From Clostridiaceae bacterium (GTDB taxonomy: Bacteria; Bacillota; Clostridia; TANB77; CAG-508): a DNA stretch of 38,397 bases. A program made the position numbers and the translations under genes. Of this stretch, positions 28,111 through 38,397 are shown piece after piece. Below the pieces are notes generated by a model. That model saw nothing but the letters and a program-made list of their open reading frames with translations, had not been told where the DNA came from and ran no database searches. The stretch is taken from NCBI GenBank assembly GCA_021771025.1, contig JAETPW010000018.1:1-38397 (forward strand), written 5' to 3'. Position 1 is the first letter of the stretch. Every line of letters begins with the position of its first letter.

Positions 28111-29133
28111 ATGAACGTATCAGAATTTAACTACGACCTACCAGAAGAACTAATCGCCCAAACACCACTTGCCAAGCGAGACGAATCACGCCTAATGATT
28201 CTAGACCGTAAAATCCAAACCATAGAACACAAAATATTCAAAAATATCATCGATTACTTAGAACCCGGAGACTGTTTAGTACGCAACAACACCAAAGTAA
28301 TACCTGCCCGAATCTATGGGCAAAAAGAAACTGGGGCCAAAGTAGAATTTTTATTATTAAACAACCTAGAAGGAGACATTTGGGAATCCATAGTAAGACC
28401 CGGAAATAAGTTACATGTAGGAACAAAAGTCATCTTTGGTGAGGGAATATTACAAGCGGAAATCTTAGAAATCATGCCCGGAGGAACAAGAAAAGTCAAA
28501 TTTTCCTACGACGGAATTTTTAACGAAATATTAGACCAAATAGGGCTTATGCCACTACCTCCTTACATCCATGAAGAATTAAAAGAAAAAAATCGTTATC
28601 AAACCGTATATGCCAAATACAACGGGTCAGCAGCAGCACCAACAGCCGGATTACATTTTACCCCTGAACTCCTAAAACAAATTGAACAAAAAGGGGTAAA
28701 AATAGCCAATGTAACCTTACACGTAGGAATTGGAACATTCCGCCCAGTCAAAGAAGAAAAAGTTGAAAACCATGAAATGCACACAGAACACTATTACATC
28801 AAACCAGAAGACGCTAACATCATCAACGAAACCAAAGAACAAGGAAAACGAGTCATAGCTGTAGGAACAACCTCATGCCGTGTATTAGAAACAGTGGCAG
28901 ATGAAACAGGAAGAGTAAAAGAGGCAGAAGGAGACACCCAAATATTTATCTACCCGGGGTATCAATATAAATGTTTAGATGGACTAATTACCAATTTCCA
29001 TTTACCACAATCAACACTACTTATGTTAGTATCAGCCTTAGCAGGAAAAGAATTTGTACTAAAAGCATACCAAGAAGCAGTAAAAGAAAAGTATCGTTTC
29101 TTTAGTTTTGGAGATGCGATGTTTATTAACTAA
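28111..29133 (+). CDS. queA: S-adenosylmethionine:tRNA ribosyltransferase-isomerase QueA
   Basis: Forms epoxyqueuosine in tRNA by transferring the ribosyl part of SAM to preQ1, following Tgt in the queuosine pathway. Family motifs are [75 protein letters not shown] and [17 protein letters not shown]. The 340-residue length is normal. GAAAGAAGGAAAAAAG precedes the ATG. tgt lies downstream, separated only by the putative metallopeptidase gene. Confidence 0.97.
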   Translation: MNVSEFNYDLPEELIAQTPLAKRDESRLMILDRKIQTIEHKIFKNIIDYLEPGDCLVRNNTKVIPARIYGQKETGAKVEFLLLNNLEGDIWESIVRPGNKLHVGTKVIFGEGILQAEILEIMPGGTRKVKFSYDGIFNEILDQIGLMPLPPYIHEELKEKNRYQTVYAKYNGSAAAPTAGLHFTPELLKQIEQKGVKIANVTLHVGIGTFRPVKEEKVENHEMHTEHYYIKPEDANIINETKEQGKRVIAVGTTSCRVLETVADETGRVKEAEGDTQIFIYPGYQYKCLDGLITNFHLPQSTLLMLVSALAGKEFVLKAYQEAVKEKYRFFSFGDAMFIN

Positions 29134-29154
29134 CAAAAACAAAAGAGGGATAAA

Positions 29155-31895
<2,741 letters not shown>

Positions 31896-31914
31896 TTTTG
31901 GAGGAGGAATACAA

Positions 31915-33402
31915 ATGAAATTAGCAGAAAATAGTTTTGACGAAAAGAAAACTGATGGTTCAAAAAAAGTAGCAAAAATCATTTTAGCCATTATTATTGT
32001 TTTAGTGGTTGCTATCATAGGAATTGTCATTACGATGGTATATATCGACAATGCCACCTTGAAAATATATGTCGATGGAAATATGAACCAAAAAATTAAA
32101 GATTATCTAATTTTTGAAGATAATGGAAATGTATATGTTTCCATTCGTGATATAGCACCATTCTTAGGGTATAAAAGTTATAGTGGAGACTATACCGATA
32201 CCTCAGAAGATAAGAGCAAATGTTATGTTCAATGTGAAGACGAAGTAGCTAACTTTACCCTAAATTCCAATAAAATTTATAAATTAACAACAGGAGCAAC
32301 ATCAAGCATTGGCGAAAATTATGAATATTTTTATACGGATAAGCCTGTAATAGCTAGAGATGGTAAATTATATACTACCATAGAAGGAATCGAAAAGGCA
32401 TTTAATATTAGTTTTACCTATGATACAGGCAAAAAACGTATGTATCTTTATACCATGCCATATTTAATTCAAAGCTACACAAATCGTGTAATGGATTATG
32501 GTTATGTAGAAATTCAAAACGATTTTACCAATCATAAAACAGTACTAAACAATATGTTAATTGTCAAAAAAGATAAAGAAAAAAATCAATATGGAGTAAT
32601 TGATGTCTCTACAGGAGAAGCATTAATTGAACCTAAATACGATGCTATTGAATATTTACAAGACACAGGTGATTTCTTAGTAACTAGCAACAAAAAAATG
32701 GGTATCCTATCCAAAAATGGAGACATGAGAGTTCAATTATTATACGACAGTATTCAATTATTAGATAGTGATGCTGGGTTATATCTAGCAAAACGCGAAA
32801 ACAAATACGGTATTATTGACATCAAAGGGACAATCATTGTTCACGTAGAGTATGACGAAATTGGAGTAGATACCACTAAATTTGCTAAAAACAATATCAA
32901 AAATAAATATCTATTAATGGATAGTTTAATTCCTATTCGTAAAGATAAATATTGGGGAATCTTCGATAAAACAGGAAAACAATTATTAGACTTTGAGTAT
33001 GACACATTAGGCTACACTGCCTCAAGCAATAAAGATGCGTTAAATCTTCTTGTTGTACCTGATTACAATATGTTAGTTGTAGGTAGAGATAAAAAATATG
33101 CTTTAATCAATAGTTCAGGAGAAGTAAAAGTACCATTAATTTTAGACGATGCTTACATGACAATCAATTCAGGAGTAAAACATTATTATATGAACTTCAA
33201 TGATAAACGTTATGATATTGAGCAATATCTAGATGATGTAGGAGTAAAACCTGCTTCAAGTTCTTCCTCAAATTCAGGTAATGGAAAAAATACAAATTCT
33301 ACGGGTGGTAAAGATACTAATACCACTACGAGTGAGAACACTTCTAGTTCTAATGGAAATAATACCAAAGTAGATTCTGGTGAGGATGATACTGAAGAAT
33401 AG
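31915..33402 (+). CDS. membrane-anchored WG-repeat protein with copper amine oxidase-like stalk domain
   Basis: A single membrane helix (about residues 18-44) with a short cytoplasmic N-terminus places the rest outside the cell. Residues 50-175 (LKIYVDGNMNQKIKDYL, VYVSIRDIAPFLGYKSY, YTTIEGIEKAFNISF) resemble the copper amine oxidase N-terminal stalk domain used on Firmicute surfaces. Residues 205-435 hold about five WG-type repeats: YGVIDVSTGEALIEPKYD, MGILSKNGD, YGIIDIKGT, YWGIFDKTGKQLLDFEYD and YALINSSGE. The last ~50 residues are a Ser/Thr/Asn/Gly tail. GGAGGAGGAA precedes the ATG at 31915, and the frame upstream overlaps tgt. Function is unknown; cell-envelope binding is a guess. Confidence 0.8.
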   Translation: MKLAENSFDEKKTDGSKKVAKIILAIIIVLVVAIIGIVITMVYIDNATLKIYVDGNMNQKIKDYLIFEDNGNVYVSIRDIAPFLGYKSYSGDYTDTSEDKSKCYVQCEDEVANFTLNSNKIYKLTTGATSSIGENYEYFYTDKPVIARDGKLYTTIEGIEKAFNISFTYDTGKKRMYLYTMPYLIQSYTNRVMDYGYVEIQNDFTNHKTVLNNMLIVKKDKEKNQYGVIDVSTGEALIEPKYDAIEYLQDTGDFLVTSNKKMGILSKNGDMRVQLLYDSIQLLDSDAGLYLAKRENKYGIIDIKGTIIVHVEYDEIGVDTTKFAKNNIKNKYLLMDSLIPIRKDKYWGIFDKTGKQLLDFEYDTLGYTASSNKDALNLLVVPDYNMLVVGRDKKYALINSSGEVKVPLILDDAYMTINSGVKHYYMNFNDKRYDIEQYLDDVGVKPASSSSSNSGNGKNTNSTGGKDTNTTTSENTSSSNGNNTKVDSGEDDTEE

Positions 33403-33420
33403 AAAATAAATAATAAGATG

Positions 33421-33450
33421 GAAGTAAGTTTAAGCTTACTTCTATTTTTT
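33421..33450 (+). terminator. terminator ending the queA-tgt-WG unit
   Basis: A perfect 8-bp stem GAAGTAAG / CTTACTTC with a six-base loop is followed by TATTTTTT. Confidence 0.85.
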
Positions 33451-33525
33451 GCTCTGATTTTAGTTTGATGAGAATAATAATAGAAGAAAATATAGTTTAG
33501 TTTTGGTGAATAATATGGGAAAGAA

Positions 33526-33552
33526 CATATTTTGTAATGAATCGCATATATA
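33526..33552 (+). promoter_or_regulatory. possible sigma-E type promoter of spoIIP
   Basis: ACATATT (33525-33531) and CATATATA (33545-33552) resemble the sigma-E boxes (KMATATT and CATACAHT). The 13-base gap is slightly shorter than the usual 14-15. The position upstream of a sporulation gene known to be in the sigma-E regulon of Bacillus makes it plausible. Confidence 0.4.
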
Positions 33553-33678
33553 TAAAAAGAGAACTTAGGACAAGGGAATAAGAAATTTTTGCTCACTTGA
33601 TTCTAAGTAAATTTTTGGACCGACGAATAGGGGAAGGGGGAAGATGTTGGCGATGGAGGCTAACATAGGTTAGAAAAT

Positions 33679-34872
33679 ATGTTTAATGTTGCTGTTTTGA
33701 AAATGAAAGACATAATTAAATATTTTATTGGTATCATGGCTACCCTAGGGATGGTTACGCTTATTTCCCATTTTATGACTGGAGAAAACAAGGGTAAAGC
33801 ATCTTCTCCAAAGACAATAGAAACTAAGATAGAAAGCAAAATGCAAGAAGTAGCTAAGGCTAGTTTTATTTCTTGCTTTGATCGTGTGATTCCTGCAATG
33901 ACTGTTGTAGGAGAAGAATATAGGCAAATGGCACAAGAGGAAGAAAAGGAAAAATCATCTATTTTAGAAGAATTATTAGCAACAGAAATTCCTGTCATGA
34001 AAGAATTAAAAAAAGAAGAGGAGAAGTTAGCAACAGATAAAGCTAACCAAGAAATAGAAAATACTACTAGTACAGGTGACCAAACAACTGAAACTACCGC
34101 TAAAGCAGATACAGGACTGCCAACACAAGTGGTAACCAATCAGCCGATTGCCGAAACCTTTAATGTTCAATACGAAAAAGTAAAAATAAAAAATCAGACG
34201 AAATATACGTTAACACAAGAAATGCTTACTCCAGATATTACGATTGATAATAAAAATATCTTACTCTTTCATACCCATAGCTGTGAAAGTTATACATCAA
34301 GTGAAGCTTATTCCTATACACCAACAGGGACCTATCGTACAACTGACCTAAACTACAGTGTAACACGAGTAGGAACAGAACTAGAAAATCAACTAAAACA
34401 ATATGGGCTTTCCGTTACTCACGATACTAGTTATCATGATTATCCAGCCTATAATGGATCATATACCAGATCTTTAGCCACTGTTCAAGAACGACTAAAA
34501 ACCTTTCCTAGTGACATTATTATGGATGTTCACCGCGATGCCATAGGAAGTAGACCAGATTATGCACCAACCGTGAAAATTGGTGAAAATGATTATGCAG
34601 CCCAGATTATGTTTGTCATTGGAACAAACGGAGGAGGATTAAATCATCCCAATTGGAACCAAAATTTGAAATTTGCCGTTAAAATTCAACAAAAGGCAGA
34701 AGAAATGTATCCGGGATTATTTAAGCCAATTATGCTAACTGAATCAAGATACAATCAACACACAGGAAAATACGCGAGCATCATTGAAGTAGGGGCAACA
34801 GGAAACACACTAGATCAGTGTTTAACCAGTATGAAATATTTAGCAAAAGTCATGGACGAAGTAATCAAATAA
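33679..34872 (+). CDS. spoIIP: stage II sporulation protein P
   Basis: SpoIIP is a membrane-anchored peptidoglycan amidase/endopeptidase that acts with SpoIID and SpoIIM in septal thinning and engulfment of the forespore. A membrane segment lies at about residues 12-32. A charged, Thr-rich linker leads to the catalytic domain (about 185-397). That domain has LLFHTHSCESY with His198 and Glu203, and IIMDVHRDAIG with His285, plus MFVIGTNGGGLNHPNW and TESRYNQHTGKYASIIEVGA. The ribosome binding site is poor at 33679; ATG 33703 is an alternative. It stands alone, without the gpr neighbour seen in Bacillus. Its presence shows the organism is a spore former. Confidence 0.93.
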   Translation: MFNVAVLKMKDIIKYFIGIMATLGMVTLISHFMTGENKGKASSPKTIETKIESKMQEVAKASFISCFDRVIPAMTVVGEEYRQMAQEEEKEKSSILEELLATEIPVMKELKKEEEKLATDKANQEIENTTSTGDQTTETTAKADTGLPTQVVTNQPIAETFNVQYEKVKIKNQTKYTLTQEMLTPDITIDNKNILLFHTHSCESYTSSEAYSYTPTGTYRTTDLNYSVTRVGTELENQLKQYGLSVTHDTSYHDYPAYNGSYTRSLATVQERLKTFPSDIIMDVHRDAIGSRPDYAPTVKIGENDYAAQIMFVIGTNGGGLNHPNWNQNLKFAVKIQQKAEEMYPGLFKPIMLTESRYNQHTGKYASIIEVGATGNTLDQCLTSMKYLAKVMDEVIK

Positions 34873-34891
34873 ATTCCTTAAACAATATTTT

Positions 34892-34908
34892 ACACAAAAG
34901 TGTTTTTT
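34892..34908 (+). terminator. weak terminator after spoIIP
   Basis: ACAC / GTGT with an AAAA loop runs into TTTTT. The stem is only 4 bp, though flanking CTTAAA and TTTAAG could extend it. Confidence 0.35.
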
Positions 34909-34922
34909 AAGCAAGTAGTCCG

Positions 34923-35106
34923 CCTCAACCGAAGATTGTTCTCAGGTGTATGTTCATCAATTTAGTCTTCCATAGCAGGGTCAATTTAAAACCCTTAGGT
35001 CCCTCACAAAGAAGCCTGTAATCGGGTTTTAAGCCTAACGCTGGTCTTAGGGAACTGTCAGACGTAAATTGATGAACATACACCTGAGAACAATCTTCGG
35101 TTGAGG
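34923..35106. repeat. hairpin element, copy 1 (100-nt core in 42-bp inverted arms)
   Basis: A perfect 42-bp inverted repeat (34923-34964, starting CCTCAACCGAAG, and 35065-35106, ending CTTCGGTTGAGG) encloses a 100-nt core (34965-35064). The reverse complement of this core matches the core of copy 2 at all but 8 of 100 positions, 5 of those at the extreme ends. AAGTAG also matches outside the arms (34913-34918 and its complement after 35106), apart from a 4-base insertion. No protein gene is supported here. Confidence 0.9.
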
Positions 35107-35181
35107 CTACTTTGGTGAAAAAATTGGATATTTATTTGTTACAATTCATAGCTATATCACAGCTATATAAATTGTAGAGTA

Positions 35182-35367
35182 GTGAAAAAAGGGAAGTTTG
35201 GTCAATTGTTCTACCATGAATTTATACCTGACAGTTCCCGAAGACCCGCGTTAGGCTTAAAACCCGATTACAGGCTTCTTCGTGAGGGACCTAAGGGTTT
35301 TAAATTGACCCTGCTATGGAAGGTTAAATTCATGGTAGAACAATTGACCAAACTTCCCTTTTTTCAC
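35182..35367. repeat. hairpin element, copy 2 (same core, different arms)
   Basis: A perfect 43-bp inverted repeat (35182-35224, starting GTGAAAAAAGGG, and 35325-35367, ending CCCTTTTTTCAC) encloses a 100-nt core (35225-35324) in the opposite orientation to copy 1. The arms share no sequence with those of copy 1 beyond the inner AATTTA. Inside the core, TTAAAACCC (35257-35265) pairs with GGGTTTTAA (35295-35303). A separate hairpin, TTCACGGT / ACCGTGAA (35363-35393), overlaps the right edge. The 75-base spacer between the copies contains an ACAATT...AATTGT palindrome. Confidence 0.9.
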
Positions 35368-35438
35368 GGTCCCCCTTTTCAGCAAACCGTGAATCGTAAC
35401 ATTCATTTATGATAAATTGAACTTTTGTAAAAAACAAC

Positions 35439-35467
35439 TTGAATTCTCTTTCTATCTTCTGTATAAT
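35439..35467 (+). promoter_or_regulatory. sigma-A promoter of pgi
   Basis: TTGAAT (35439-35444), a 17-base spacer and TATAAT (35462-35467), 34 bases before the pgi start. Confidence 0.8.
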
Positions 35468-35501
35468 AACCATAGTTTAACAAGAAAAGAGGTAAAAAGA
35501 T

Positions 35502-36809
35502 ATGGGAGATATTCATTTAAAATTAAAAGAAGTAGGCATACCTACAAAAACCATTATGGAATATAAAGAACAGGTAGAAAACATACACAAAGAATTACAC
35601 CGTAGAGCAAAAGATCCATCAGACTTTGTTGGTTGGCTTGAATTACCAAGCAATTATGACCAAAAAGAATTTGCCCGCATAAAAAAAGCAGCCAAGAAAA
35701 TCAAAAAAGAATCCGACATTTTAGTCGTTATTGGAATAGGAGGATCTTACTTAGGAGCAAGAGCAGTAATTGAGGCGCTTAGCCATTCATTCTATGCCAT
35801 GCTACCAGAAAAAAATAAGAAATTTCCACAAATCTTATACGCTGGAAATAACTTAAGTCCAAATTACTTAAACGAACTCATTGAAGCCATTGGAGACAAA
35901 GACTTTTCCGTAAACGTTATTTCCAAATCAGGAACAACAACAGAACCAGCCATAGCCTTTCGCGTATTTCGTGAGATGTTAGAAAATAAATATGGAATCG
36001 AAGAAGCAAGAAGCAGAATCTATGCCACAACAGACAAAGAAAAAGGAGCCCTAAAACAATTAGCTGAAAAAGAAGGATATGAACAATTTATCGTTCCCGA
36101 TGATATTGGAGGAAGGTATTCTGTATTAACTGCAGTAGGATTATTACCAATAGCCACTGCAGGGATTAATATTGATGAATTAATGGAAGGAGCAAGACTT
36201 GCCAAAGAACGATATGACGATCCAGACGTAAAATACAATGAATGTTATCAATATGCAGTAGCCAGAAACATACTAAACAAATTATATAAAAACATAGAAA
36301 TCTTAGTCAACTATGAGCCAAAAATGCACTACTTTACCGAATGGTGGAAGCAACTATTTGGGGAAAGTGAGGGAAAAGACCAAAAAGGAATATTCCCAGC
36401 AGGAGTAGATTTTACTACAGACTTACACTCCATGGGGCAATATATCCAAGAAGGAAGAAGAAACCTATTTGAAACCGTAATATCCATAGACCAATCAGCA
36501 AGTGACATAACCATTCAACCAGACGAAGACAACTTAGACGGATTAAACTACTTAAGTGGAAAAACATTAGACTATGTCAACAAAAAAGCAATGGAAGGAA
36601 CCATAAAAGCCCATGTATCAGGAGATGTACCAAATATTCAAATCACCATGGAACAGCTAAATGCAAACACCTTAGGGCAGCTGATTTATTTCTTTGAAAA
36701 AGCCTGTGCAATGTCAGGATTACTATTAGGAGTAAATCCATTCAATCAGCCGGGAGTAGAAAAATACAAAAAAAACATGTTCCATTTATTAGAAAAACCA
36801 GGTTATTAA
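35502..36809 (+). CDS. pgi: glucose-6-phosphate isomerase
   Basis: Interconverts glucose-6-phosphate and fructose-6-phosphate in glycolysis and gluconeogenesis. The 435-residue length is close to other Firmicute Pgi proteins. Motifs include [58 protein letters not shown] with the catalytic glutamate, [14 protein letters not shown] with the catalytic histidine, and [12 protein letters not shown] with the lysine near the C-terminus. AAAGAGGTAAAAAG precedes the ATG. It has its own promoter just downstream of the hairpin elements. Confidence 0.97.
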   Translation: MGDIHLKLKEVGIPTKTIMEYKEQVENIHKELHRRAKDPSDFVGWLELPSNYDQKEFARIKKAAKKIKKESDILVVIGIGGSYLGARAVIEALSHSFYAMLPEKNKKFPQILYAGNNLSPNYLNELIEAIGDKDFSVNVISKSGTTTEPAIAFRVFREMLENKYGIEEARSRIYATTDKEKGALKQLAEKEGYEQFIVPDDIGGRYSVLTAVGLLPIATAGINIDELMEGARLAKERYDDPDVKYNECYQYAVARNILNKLYKNIEILVNYEPKMHYFTEWWKQLFGESEGKDQKGIFPAGVDFTTDLHSMGQYIQEGRRNLFETVISIDQSASDITIQPDEDNLDGLNYLSGKTLDYVNKKAMEGTIKAHVSGDVPNIQITMEQLNANTLGQLIYFFEKACAMSGLLLGVNPFNQPGVEKYKKNMFHLLEKPGY

Positions 36810-36822
36810 CCAAGGGGCTAAG

Positions 36823-36870
36823 AGGGTCAGACCCCATCAGAGCAAAAATGCTCTGGAAGGGTCTGACCCT
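36823..36870. repeat. GGGTCAGACC-type perfect hairpin
   Basis: The outer stem AGGGTCAGACCC / GGGTCTGACCCT (12 bp) and inner stem CAGAGCA / TGCTCTG (7 bp) are separated by a 3-base internal loop on each side. It lies between pgi and the thioesterase gene and may terminate or insulate transcription, though no T-run follows. Confidence 0.85.
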
Positions 36871-36894
36871 AATAGAGCAAAGAAGGAGTAGAAA

Positions 36895-37617
36895 ATGATT
36901 TATCAAGATAAATTTAAGACAGGATTAAAAGATATAGGAAAAAACAATCAAATAAAAAATAGGGCAATGTTAGAAATATTAGAAAACATAGGTGCCTATC
37001 ATTCAGACCGTGTAGGCTATGGAGCAAATGATGTAGAAAAAACAGGAGTTACTTGGATATTATTAGACTGGAAGTTACAAGTTATTGACCGCCCAAACTA
37101 TGGACAAGACATCTTCGTTGATACCTGGGGAAGGCATATGACAAAAGCTTCAACCTATCGTGATTTTGAAGTTTATGATGAAAACCACAAATTACGTGCG
37201 ATAGCCACTTCAAAATGGGCATTAATTGATGCGAAAAAAGGAAGGATCGTTAAAATTCCGCTTGAAGTAGCTAATTCTTATGATCCAGAAGAAAGGCATG
37301 TTTTTGAGGAAGAAGAGATAGAAAAGCTAAAAGAACCTGAGCATTATGAGTCAAGTATTCATTATCGTGTGAATCGAAAGGATATTGATATTAATGGGCA
37401 TATGCACAATTTGTATTATTTAGATTTGGCTTATGAGGCTTTGCCAGAGGAAGTTTATGAAGAAAGACCATATAATCAAGTTCGTATTCATTACCGAAAG
37501 GAAATTAAATTAGGAGAAAATGTGCTTTGCCAGTATGTTCAAGAAGCGGGAAAACATATTGTAGGGATATATGATGAAAAGGGAGAAGATTTGCATGCTT
37601 TAATTTATCTATTTTGA
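36895..37617 (+). CDS. acyl-ACP thioesterase
   Basis: Predicted to release fatty acids from acyl carrier protein. The 240-residue protein has two hotdog domains. The first contains LDWKLQVIDRPNYGQDIFVD, WGRHMTKASTYRDFEVYD and ATSKWALIDAKKGRIVKIP. The second contains YRVNRKDIDINGHMHNLYYL, with the Asn-x-His-type active-site region, and VRIHYRKEIKLGE. This is the usual layout of bacterial FatA-type thioesterases in anaerobic Firmicutes. GAAGGAGTAG precedes the ATG. It follows pgi after a palindromic repeat. Confidence 0.92.
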   Translation: MIYQDKFKTGLKDIGKNNQIKNRAMLEILENIGAYHSDRVGYGANDVEKTGVTWILLDWKLQVIDRPNYGQDIFVDTWGRHMTKASTYRDFEVYDENHKLRAIATSKWALIDAKKGRIVKIPLEVANSYDPEERHVFEEEEIEKLKEPEHYESSIHYRVNRKDIDINGHMHNLYYLDLAYEALPEEVYEERPYNQVRIHYRKEIKLGENVLCQYVQEAGKHIVGIYDEKGEDLHALIYLF

Positions 37618-37927
37618 GGAGGGAATCTGCTCTCTTTTATTGCTCTGCGTTTCACTTCCCATTACTGTTCCCCGTTACCGCTCCTAAATTTTCTTTTTCT
37701 TTTAACTTTTCCCTTTTATTTTGATTGTATATAGGGTAGTAAAAATTAGGAAGATAATGATTTGAGATAGAATGGAAAGAGATGGAAAAAGATATAAAAA
37801 AAGAGAAATAATGTGGATAAAAACTCATAGACAAAGAAAAAAAGAAGAAGTAAAATAAAAAAATAGTTGAAGAAAGCATAAAAAGCAAGCAAAAGTAAAT
37901 ACTAGCAAAAGAAAAGGAGAGAAGAAC
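37618..37927. other. intergenic stretch without a supported gene
   Basis: A pyrimidine-rich segment (37630-37720) is followed by a purine-rich, A-dominated one leading up to the pilin-like gene. I see no convincing promoter with both boxes, no terminator with a clear stem, and no RNA gene. The open frames on the minus strand here are low-complexity products of base composition. Confidence 0.5.
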
Positions 37928-38397
37928 ATGAGAAAAACAAAAAGTCAAAAAGAAAACTTCAAAACAGCAAAAATGAAGGAGAAAACAAAAGTAGTACAAG
38001 AAGAATTAGCCAAAGGAATCACCCTGATTGCTCTAGTGATAACCATTATTGTTTTATTAATTTTAGCAGGGGTAACCATAGCCACACTAACGGGAGATAA
38101 TGGGATATTAACCAATGCCAAAAAAGCTAAAGAGCAAACCAATGAAGCGAATAGAGATGAAGAAATGCAACTACAGGGTTTGTTAGATATGATTACAGAA
38201 GTTAATCCAAGTACGGATGGTTACAGCGGAGTAAAAGCAGTAAACAGTCCAAAATTAACAAAAGGGATGATTCCCATCAAATGGAATGGAACTAATTGGG
38301 TAGTATGCTCAAAGGACGATTCTTCGTGGTATGCGTATGACAATACCAAGCAATGGGCCAATATCATGCTTAGTGATGGAACCTACAAAGATGGAAC
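37928..38397 (+). CDS. type IV pilin-like protein, cut by the window end
   Basis: The frame runs from ATG 37928 to the last base, giving 156 visible residues with no stop. A long basic leader of about 29 residues ends AKG, followed by ITLIALVITIIVLLILAGVT, a prepilin-type hydrophobic helix. The next stretch, LTGDNGILTNAKKAKEQTNE, is typical of Firmicute pilin-like proteins. The exposed domain begins KLTKGMIPIKWNGTNWVV. As in the gene at 3571, position +5 of the mature helix is alanine rather than glutamate. AAAGGAGAG lies 9 bases before the ATG. Confidence 0.85.
   Translation, partial: MRKTKSQKENFKTAKMKEKTKVVQEELAKGITLIALVITIIVLLILAGVTIATLTGDNGILTNAKKAKEQTNEANRDEEMQLQGLLDMITEVNPSTDGYSGVKAVNSPKLTKGMIPIKWNGTNWVVCSKDDSSWYAYDNTKQWANIMLSDGTYKDG

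Noticed and set aside
33643..33672. Short frame MLAMEANIG upstream of spoIIP
   Set aside because: It has an AAGGGGG run before it, but nine codons with no conservation evidence are too little to call.
34923..35367. Integron attC sites, because GTTAGGC / GCCTAAC occurs in both cores
   Set aside because: Only one such box per core is present, without the paired second box or a cassette gene, and the long perfect arms do not fit attC.
34923..35367. IS200/IS605-type ends or an omega RNA
   Set aside because: No TnpA or TnpB gene is near, the perfect long arms are foreign to that family, and I cannot match the core to a known right-end motif.
35182..35412. A 76-codon open frame running through hairpin element 2
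   Set aside because: It follows the inverted repeat and conserved core almost exactly and has no ribosome binding site at its GTG start; its openness is a by-product of the palindrome. A weak caveat is that the core is also open in the same sense on the minus strand of copy 1.
37652..37999. 115-codon frame on the minus strand near the window end
   Set aside because: Low-complexity Phe/Ser/Tyr-rich translation of an A-rich plus strand; it overlaps the pilin-like gene with prepilin motif.

Overview
The window is an AT-rich chromosomal segment of a low-GC, spore-forming Firmicute, probably an uncultured Clostridia. This rests on spoIIP and a SleB-type cortex hydrolase, strong AGGAGG ribosome binding sites, consensus sigma-A promoters and TGA used as a stop. 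I cannot name a species.

Layout. 1-2900: an accessory AT-rich three-gene operon (DUF3800 protein, a small acidic/basic protein and a 524-residue protein of unknown function), closed by a terminator. 3096-4032: an orphan TnpV gene on the minus strand beside a short type IV pilin-like gene. 4141-11066: murB, yvcK with a long basic tail, a glycogen debranching enzyme, holA and a sleB-type hydrolase. 11512-17693: a Fic-like protein with a destroyed active-site motif, dnaE and a Ppx/GppA-like ASKHA protein. 17994-25196: pth, a ribonuclease G lacking its usual C-terminal cysteine motif, rimO, a small membrane protein, trpS, obgE and a canonical Fic protein. 25350-33402: rpsO, pnp, queA, a probable HExxH metallopeptidase, tgt and a membrane-anchored WG-repeat protein. 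33679-38397: spoIIP, a pair of unusual hairpin elements, pgi, an acyl-ACP thioesterase and the start of a second pilin-like gene that runs off the window.

Almost all genes are on the plus strand. The backbone is housekeeping: replication (dnaE, holA), translation and tRNA/ribosome modification (trpS, pth, rimO, rpsO, obgE, queA, tgt), RNA turnover (rng, pnp), cell wall and carbon metabolism (murB, yvcK, debranching enzyme, pgi), and sporulation/germination (spoIIP, sleB). Accessory genes sit singly between these genes. queA and tgt, two queuosine enzymes, are separated by the metallopeptidase gene, which overlaps tgt by four bases.

The intergenic spaces carry at least two families of short palindromic REP-like repeats (GGGGACG-type and GGGTCAGACC-type). 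The most striking structure lies between spoIIP and pgi. There, two copies of a 100-nt core in opposite orientations are each enclosed by perfect 42-43 bp inverted arms. The core is nearly identical between copies, while the arms are unrelated in sequence, and two base pairs just inside the arms covary. I know of no described element with this architecture, and it is the best candidate here for something undescribed.
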